Source: Nocardioides sp. CER19
GTDB taxonomy: Bacteria; Actinomycetota; Actinomycetes; Propionibacteriales; Nocardioidaceae
Assembly (NCBI RefSeq): GCF_029846275.1
Contig: NZ_JARVWS010000001.1
Location: 1,240,001 to 1,304,000 of the forward strand
Reading direction: 5' to 3'
Length of the DNA: 64,000 bases
Below, in pieces: positions 59,272-64,000 of this stretch. The notes beneath the pieces are model-generated. The model made no database searches and had not been told where the DNA came from. It worked only from the letters and a program-made list of their open reading frames with translations. Within the stretch, counting starts at the first letter, position 1. Every line of letters begins with the position of its first letter. The position numbers were made by a program, and so were the translations under genes.

Positions 59272-60936
59272 TCAGTGCGACGGCATCGGGGCCAGGTCGC
59301 CCTCCTCCGGGAGCACCACCTCGTTGACCATCTCCTCGATCTTGGCCGTCGGCAGGGCGACGTAGAGCGCCCAGTAGTAGATGAGCAGGCTGAACGCCGC
59401 CATCACCACCAGGTCCCACCACAGCGGGATCACCGGGTTGTCCAGTGGTCCGTAGTCGCTCAGGTAGACGATGATCCCGAGGCCGACGAGGTAGATCGGC
59501 AGCCACTGGGCGGCGTGCCAGTCGAGGACGGGCTGGGTGGGGTTCAGCTTGAGCAGGTTGTTGGCGACCAGGAGCACGTAGCCGAGCAGGATCGCGATGC
59601 CGAGCTTCCAGTCGGTGTCCCACCCGGTCCACAGGATGACGAAGTTGGCCACGATGAAAGCCACCGGGGAGATGACCCCGCCGAACGGCAGCCGCCACGG
59701 GCGCTCCGCGTCGGGGAGGCGCCGACGGAAAGCGCCGAAGGACAGGGGCGCGCCGGCGTACATCAGGACGCTCGCGCTGGTGATCAGGCCGACCAGCGAC
59801 TGCCAGCTCGGGAACGGCAGGAAGCAGATGCAGCCGATCACGAACGCGAACAGCACGCCGAACCACGGCACCCGGCGGGCGCTGAGCCGCTCGAAGATCG
59901 TCGGCACGTAGCCGTTGCGACTCAGGCCGTAGGAGACCCGGGCCGACGCGGCGGTGTAGATGAGGCCGGTGCCACCGGGCGAGATGATCGCGTCGAGGTA
60001 GAGGATGCTGGCCAGCCAGCCGAGACTGACCAGGGACGCGAGCTGGGCCCAGGGACCGGTGAACGCCGTGTAGAGGCCGTCGCCCACCTGGCTCCAGGTG
60101 CTGCCGATCGCGCTCTCGGGCAGCGCGCCGATGAACACGACCTGCAGCGCGATGTAGATGATCAGGCCCAGCACGATGGACCCGATCACCGCCACCGGGA
60201 TGTCGCGCTTGGGGTTGTTGCTCTCGCCGGCGAGCTGGTCGGCCTGCTCGAACCCCAGGTAGCTGAAGATGATGCCGCTGGTCGAGACGGCGGCCAGGAT
60301 GCCGTGCGCGCCGTCGGGGTTGAAGCCGTTGGCGGCGGTGAAGTTCGACGTGTGGAAGCCGCCGACGAGCGCCACGATCAGGATCGTGGCGAGGGGTACG
60401 CCGACCTTCCACCAGGTCGCGACGCTGTTGGTCAGGGCGAGTGCCCGGATGCCGAGGTAGTTGACCGAGCTCACCAGGAACATCAGGACGACCGCGACGA
60501 TCAGCCCCGAGCTGGTGAGGGTGCCGTCGCTGTGCAGCCAGCCGCTCGCGAAGCCGTAGTGGCCGGCGTAGAGGATCATGGCGGAGACCTCGATCGGTGC
60601 GACGGTCGCGGCCTGCAGCCAGGAGAACCAGCCGAACGACGCCCCGGCGAACCCGCCGAACGCGTAGTGGGGGAACCGGGCCGAGCCACCTGAGACCGGG
60701 TACATCGCGCCCAGCTCCGCGTGGACCAGGGCCAGGACCAGGATGGCGAACCCGCCGACCACCCACGAGATGATCGCGGCCGGTCCTGCCGTCATCAGGC
60801 CCTTCTGGGCACCGAAGAGCCATCCTGAGCCGATGATCGAGCCCATCGAGGCCCACAGGAGACCGATGAGACCGATCTCGCGGAGCAGGCTCGCGGACGA
60901 TCTCCCGTCGTGCGTCTCAGTCGCCGGCGTTGCCAT
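59272..60936 (-). CDS. APC-superfamily amino acid permease
   Basis: Membrane transporter of 554 aa with about 12-13 helices. The first helix has the conserved IGLIGLLWASMGSIIGSGWLFGAQK with the substrate-binding GSG, and YVPTIFERLSARRVPWFGVLFAF is the amphipathic loop typical of the family. Substrate unknown. A GGAGGGC ribosome-binding site precedes the ATG at 60936. The long gap upstream holds its promoter region and the terminator of the next operon. Confidence 0.92.
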   Translation of the reverse strand: MATPATETHDGRSSASLLREIGLIGLLWASMGSIIGSGWLFGAQKGLMTAGPAAIISWVVGGFAILVLALVHAELGAMYPVSGGSARFPHYAFGGFAGASFGWFSWLQAATVAPIEVSAMILYAGHYGFASGWLHSDGTLTSSGLIVAVVLMFLVSSVNYLGIRALALTNSVATWWKVGVPLATILIVALVGGFHTSNFTAANGFNPDGAHGILAAVSTSGIIFSYLGFEQADQLAGESNNPKRDIPVAVIGSIVLGLIIYIALQVVFIGALPESAIGSTWSQVGDGLYTAFTGPWAQLASLVSLGWLASILYLDAIISPGGTGLIYTAASARVSYGLSRNGYVPTIFERLSARRVPWFGVLFAFVIGCICFLPFPSWQSLVGLITSASVLMYAGAPLSFGAFRRRLPDAERPWRLPFGGVISPVAFIVANFVILWTGWDTDWKLGIAILLGYVLLVANNLLKLNPTQPVLDWHAAQWLPIYLVGLGIIVYLSDYGPLDNPVIPLWWDLVVMAAFSLLIYYWALYVALPTAKIEEMVNEVVLPEEGDLAPMPSH

Positions 60937-61144
60937 GTCGCCCTCCGATCCTCGAGCCCGGCCGCGAGGGCCGGGCCGGCACCGTCATCTGTTTTCGCGA
61001 CGGGCGGAGGCGCGCAGGCGCGTCCCGTCGTGCCGCGGACGGCGTCGGATTCGCCTTCATGTTGGCTCTCCGCACCCGCGTGACGGAAGGGGCGGACGTC
61101 GACTTTTCAGTGCATTCTTCGAATGTCCGCGCCCGGACGACGCA
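60937..61144. other. Upstream region of the APC permease gene
   Basis: About 208 bp without a supported gene. It should carry the permease promoter; no clear -35/-10 pair was identified. Confidence 0.4.
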
Positions 61145-61179
61145 GAACGGGCCGTCGATCCTCGATCGACGGCCCGTTC
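61145..61179 (-). terminator. Terminator after the START-like/VOC pair
   Basis: Perfect 16-bp inverted repeat (GAACGGGCCGTCGATC and its complement) around CTC, 29 nt past the minus-strand stop at 61209. Confidence 0.75.
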
Positions 61180-61208
61180 CTGGCCCGGCGTACGCCGGCT
61201 CGACGCCC

Positions 61209-61661
61209 TCAGGACGTCACTCCGCTGCGCGACTCGATGGCGTGGACGGCGCCCTGGAACGCCTTGACCAGGACCCCGCGACCGGCGCTGCCGAGCAGGG
61301 CCCCGAGCAGCCGCCCGCGCAGGTTCTTGCCCTCGCGCACCACGGTGTAGTCGATGTCGGTGGTGCCGTCGTCGCGGCGGGTGAGGTCGTAGGTGTGTCC
61401 CGAAGCCCGGCCCCAGACATTGGAGTCGGTCGTCGTCAGCACGACGTGGGCCGGGTCCGACCAGTCGTAGGACAGCCGCTCCCAGATCCCGCCGGAGCCC
61501 TCGGTCACGTCGGCGTGGTCGTCGGAGACGGAGTGGACCCGCAGGTCCTCGTCGGCGCTGTTGCCGAAGATCTGGGAGCGTCCCGGTCCGAAGTCGGTCA
61601 GGGAGGCGATGAACTGCTCGGGGGTGACCCGGGTGTTGGCGTGCAGGTGCAGGGTGCTCAT
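61209..61661 (-). CDS. SRPBCC (START-like) family protein
   Basis: Predicted 150-aa helix-grip-fold protein. TRVTPEQFIASLTDFGPGRSQIF at the start and the C-terminal long helix GRGVLVKAFQGAVHAIE fit a polyketide-cyclase-like SRPBCC protein. It has no relation in sequence to the other SRPBCC protein in this window. It follows the VOC gene by 71 bp on the same strand and may be co-transcribed. Ligand unknown. Confidence 0.78.
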   Translation of the reverse strand: MSTLHLHANTRVTPEQFIASLTDFGPGRSQIFGNSADEDLRVHSVSDDHADVTEGSGGIWERLSYDWSDPAHVVLTTTDSNVWGRASGHTYDLTRRDDGTTDIDYTVVREGKNLRGRLLGALLGSAGRGVLVKAFQGAVHAIESRSGVTS

Positions 61662-61732
61662 GGTGCTCGTTCCTCGGTTCGTGTGATGGTTCTCGATGGG
61701 TGTCGTCGGGGTCGTGCTGGTCGGGGTCGTCG

Positions 61733-62407
61733 TCAGCGGGGCAGCTCGGTGCCGTGGTTCTCGGCGACCATGTAGGCGGCATACCAGTCGGGCCAGTTCG
61801 CGTCCTCCTCGCCGGTGCGGGCCTCGTGCTCGCCGTGCGCGGCCGCGGCCCGCTTCAGCGCACCGACCAGGTCGTCGACGGAGGCGAACTCGGTGGACGT
61901 GGCGTTCACGCGGCCGGGGATCCTGGTGGTGACCTGCTGGAGCAGGAAGGTGTTGCCGTCGGGGTCGCGGAAGGTGGCGAAGGAGCCGTAGCTCGCGCCG
62001 TCGTCGGCGGGTCCGGCGGCCTGGCCGCCGTCGAGCCGGCCGAACTGGGCGCCCGGAACCTCCGGGTGGAAGACGTCGCTGACCTCGGCGCCGAGCTCGA
62101 TCAGCTGGTCGCGCGCGGCCTGGATGTCGGAGACGACGAGGTAGATGCCCTCGGCGGTGCCCGGCTGCTGGCCGGTGATCAGGGTGCCGAACTGGATCGA
62201 CGCCGGTGACCCGGGCGGGGTGACCTGGACGACGCGGAAGCCGTTGTCGAAGCCGAAGTCGGCGTCGAGGCGCCAGCCGAGACCCTCGTAGAACTTCTTG
62301 GACCGGTCGACGTCGGCGACGGGGATGACGACGGCTTCGAGCCTGAGATCGGCCGTGGGCGCGGTGACCGTGGTGGTGGTCGCGGCGACGGTTGCGGTGC
62401 TGTTCAT
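61733..62407 (-). CDS. VOC family (glyoxalase/bleomycin-resistance-like) protein
   Basis: Protein of 224 aa with a VOC domain (about 25-150): AVVIPVADVDRSKKFYEGLGWRLDADF, then FATFRDPDGNTFLLQQV, the paired beta-alpha-beta motifs that bind a divalent metal. The last 60 residues (ALKRAAAAHGEHEAR, NWPDWYAAYMVAE) are an extra helical region also seen in related actinobacterial proteins. Function unknown. The ATG at 62407 follows GAGGAG; a longer frame to 62527 lacks support. Divergent from the redoxin gene. Confidence 0.88.
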   Translation of the reverse strand: MNSTATVAATTTTVTAPTADLRLEAVVIPVADVDRSKKFYEGLGWRLDADFGFDNGFRVVQVTPPGSPASIQFGTLITGQQPGTAEGIYLVVSDIQAARDQLIELGAEVSDVFHPEVPGAQFGRLDGGQAAGPADDGASYGSFATFRDPDGNTFLLQQVTTRIPGRVNATSTEFASVDDLVGALKRAAAAHGEHEARTGEEDANWPDWYAAYMVAENHGTELPR

Positions 62408-62581
62408 GTTCTTCTCCTCGGGTTGCGACAGCCGGTTCGCTGTCACCTCCGAGACTCGTCGACGCGGCGGCGGCTCACGCCAGTGAGACACCCTGGTCCG
62501 CTCCCTGGTGGGAACGGGCCTTGACACCGGGCGCGCGGAGGACTTGCGTCACGCGTAGCCGACAGCGAAGAGGAGAGAGCC

Positions 62582-63190
62582 ATGCGACCCGACATCGCCC
62601 CTGGGGCGGTCTTCCCCGACTACGAGCTACCCGACGAGGCGCGCACCCTGCGCAGGCTGAGCGAGATCCAGGGTGACGACCCGATGATCCTGACGCTCGC
62701 CCGCGGGCACTACTGCCCGAAGGAGCACCAGCAGCACCTCGAGCTCGCCGCGTTCTACCCGAAGATCGCCGTCGCCTACACGCAGGTCGCGACCATCTCG
62801 ACCGACGAGCACCACACCAGCCAGGAGTTCCGAGCCTCCGTCGGCGCCCAGTGGCCGTTCCTGGAGGACCCCGGCCGGACCGTGCAGCGTGACCTCGACA
62901 TCGCCGAGTACACCGACCCGGAGCACGACCCGATGGTGCCGCACACGATCGTGCTGAAGCCCGGGCTGGTCGTCCACAAGATCTACAACGGCTACTGGTT
63001 CTGGGGCCGGCCGTCGACGGCCGACCTGTGGCGGGACCTTCGCGACGTCACCGCCGAGGTCCGCCCCGACTGGGACCTGGCCAAGCCCGGGCTCCGCGAG
63101 GCGTGGGACGCGGGTGACCTCTCCTCGTTCCACGGCTGGGACAAGCAAGGCCCGGCGCAGGCCGCCGAGCTCGAGGGGGCCACCTCATGA
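62582..63190 (+). CDS. AhpC/TSA-type redoxin
   Basis: Thioredoxin-fold protein of 202 aa. C45 in GHYCPKEHQQH is at the position of the peroxidatic Cys of peroxiredoxins, and no second Cys is present, so it would be 1-Cys type. VPHTIVLKPGLVVHKIYNGYWFWGRPS near residues 118-144 matches redoxin-family proteins of unknown partner. AGGAGAGAGCC precedes the ATG. The stop overlaps the ATG of a flavoprotein disulfide-reductase-like gene, suggesting that the two work as a pair. Confidence 0.85.
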   Translation: MRPDIAPGAVFPDYELPDEARTLRRLSEIQGDDPMILTLARGHYCPKEHQQHLELAAFYPKIAVAYTQVATISTDEHHTSQEFRASVGAQWPFLEDPGRTVQRDLDIAEYTDPEHDPMVPHTIVLKPGLVVHKIYNGYWFWGRPSTADLWRDLRDVTAEVRPDWDLAKPGLREAWDAGDLSSFHGWDKQGPAQAAELEGATS

Positions 63191-64000
63191 CGACCGAGTG
63201 CGATGTCGTGGTCATCGGCCTCGGGCCGGGGGGTGAGCACGTCGCCGGCAGCCTGGCCGGCGCCGGGCTGCGCGTCGTCGGGGTGGACGAGCGGCTGGTG
63301 GGTGGCGAGTGCCCCTACTTCGGCTGCATCCCCACCAAGATGATGGTGCACGCCGCGCAGACCCTCCGTGAGGGTCGTCTGGTCGACGGCCGGGCCGGGA
63401 CGGCGACCGTCACCCCCAGCTGGAAGCCGGTCGCCGACCGCATCCGCACGGAGGCGACCGACGACTGGAACGACCAGGTCGCCGTCGACCGGCTCGTCGA
63501 CGCGGGCGGCACCTTCGCCCGGGGACGGGGCCGCATCACCGGCCCCCGGGAGGTCACCGTCACCGGGCCGGACGGTGAGGAGACGACGTACGTCGCGGCG
63601 AAGGGGATCGTCCTCAACACCGGCACCACCCCGGCGGCGCCTCCGGTGCCCGGGCTCGCGGAGACGCCGTACTGGACCAACCGGGACGCGGTCCGAGCGA
63701 CGGAGCTGCCCGGCACCTTGGCCGTCCTGGGCGGCGGCACGATCGGCTGCGAGCTCGCCCAGGTGTTCGCGACCTTCGGGGTGCAGGTCACCGTGATCGA
63801 GGCCTTCGACCGCCTGCTGGCGCTGGAGGAGCCGGAAGCCTCCGAGGCGGTGCACCGAGCCTTCGAGTCCGACGGGATCAGCGTCCTGACCGGGGCGCGC
63901 GCCCAGCAGGTCTCGCACGACGGGGACGGGTTCGCCGTCAACCTCGGGGAGCGCACGCTCGTGGCGGAGCGGCTCCTCGTCACGGCCGGGAGGCGCAACA
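63187..64000 (+). CDS. Flavoprotein disulfide reductase-like oxidoreductase, 3' end cut by window
   Basis: First 271 residues of a pyridine-nucleotide-disulfide oxidoreductase. FAD-binding GLGPGG is at 11-16, the redox-active disulfide C42/C47 lies in GGECPYFGCIPTK, and an NAD(P)-binding GGGTIGCELA motif starts near 182. The Pro-Tyr between the cysteines differs from lipoamide dehydrogenase (CLNVGC) and is seen in mercuric-reductase-like paralogues. It overlaps the redoxin gene (ATGA), so it may reduce that protein or a linked small thiol. The rest lies beyond the window. Confidence 0.9.
   Translation, partial: MTTECDVVVIGLGPGGEHVAGSLAGAGLRVVGVDERLVGGECPYFGCIPTKMMVHAAQTLREGRLVDGRAGTATVTPSWKPVADRIRTEATDDWNDQVAVDRLVDAGGTFARGRGRITGPREVTVTGPDGEETTYVAAKGIVLNTGTTPAAPPVPGLAETPYWTNRDAVRATELPGTLAVLGGGTIGCELAQVFATFGVQVTVIEAFDRLLALEEPEASEAVHRAFESDGISVLTGARAQQVSHDGDGFAVNLGERTLVAERLLVTAGRRN

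Overview
The window is a 64-kb piece of a very GC-rich genome with dense gene packing, many GTG/TTG starts and a strong habit of leaderless transcription: a TANNNT-like -10 box lies exactly 6-8 nt upstream of about 20 start codons. Together with pyruvate carboxylase, an acetyl/propionyl-CoA carboxylase alpha chain, LpdA-type quinone reductase, DinB2, Ngc-type sugar transport and SpoIID/LytB proteins this points to an actinobacterium, most like Nocardioides or another Nocardioidaceae (inference from gene content; no database search was possible). No insertion sequence, prophage, CRISPR array or rRNA was seen. The region reads as ordinary chromosome with one tRNA gene and one decayed regulator gene.

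Layout. 1-6.4 kb: 3'-truncated phosphomannomutase/phosphoglucomutase, a START-like protein, lysoplasmalogenase, an aldo/keto reductase with its MerR regulator, a purine-nucleoside phosphorylase operon with a gamma-glutamylcyclotransferase-like protein, and a nitroreductase. 6.5-15.4 kb: dihydrolipoamide dehydrogenase, the related quinone reductase LpdA, a SpoIID/LytB protein, a tandem-repeat/hairpin intergenic block, pyruvate carboxylase, and an NAD-dependent epimerase. 15.5-20 kb: TetR regulator (divergent from the epimerase), DinB2-like polymerase, a SARP/BTAD regulator pseudogene, a LysR/EamA divergent pair and a YkvA-like protein. 20.2-28.2 kb: biotin carboxylase alpha chain and an amino-sugar uptake locus (kinase, RpiR regulator, SIS protein, NgcE-NgcF-NgcG transporter). 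28.3-34.5 kb: acyl-CoA dehydrogenase, GtrA, Maf, a class-I-shaped tRNA with a UAG anticodon, peroxiredoxin Bcp, DUF3618, GroES-like protein, a class F-like sortase with a candidate surface substrate, and a TIGR02206 membrane protein.

34.5-46.2 kb: a 1041-aa subtilase, the DUF1326/DUF2182 pair, several small proteins, a second subtilase, a STAS protein, a YjbR-like protein, a cold-shock protein, and an unusual 598-aa fusion of a DUF429 nuclease-like domain to a RelA/SpoT synthetase domain, preceded by a small Cys/His protein. 46.3-64 kb: a two-component system, a five-gene peptide-type ABC importer, a UbiB-family kinase, a PLP aminotransferase, a lipoprotein whose 3' part is antisense to the tail of an acyltransferase gene, an APC permease, a START-like and a VOC protein, and a redoxin/flavoprotein pair running out of the window.

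The main functional groups are central carbon and biotin enzymes (pyc, lpd, accA3, acyl-CoA dehydrogenase), import and use of amino sugars (ngc locus), peptide import, cell-envelope work (sortase, SpoIID, GtrA, acyltransferase, subtilases) and stress handling (Bcp, redoxin, DinB2, Csp, the alarmone-synthetase-like fusion). The best candidates for new biology are the DUF429-RelA/SpoT fusion, in which the usual catalytic glutamate is a glutamine (Q417), and the tRNA-Maf junction.
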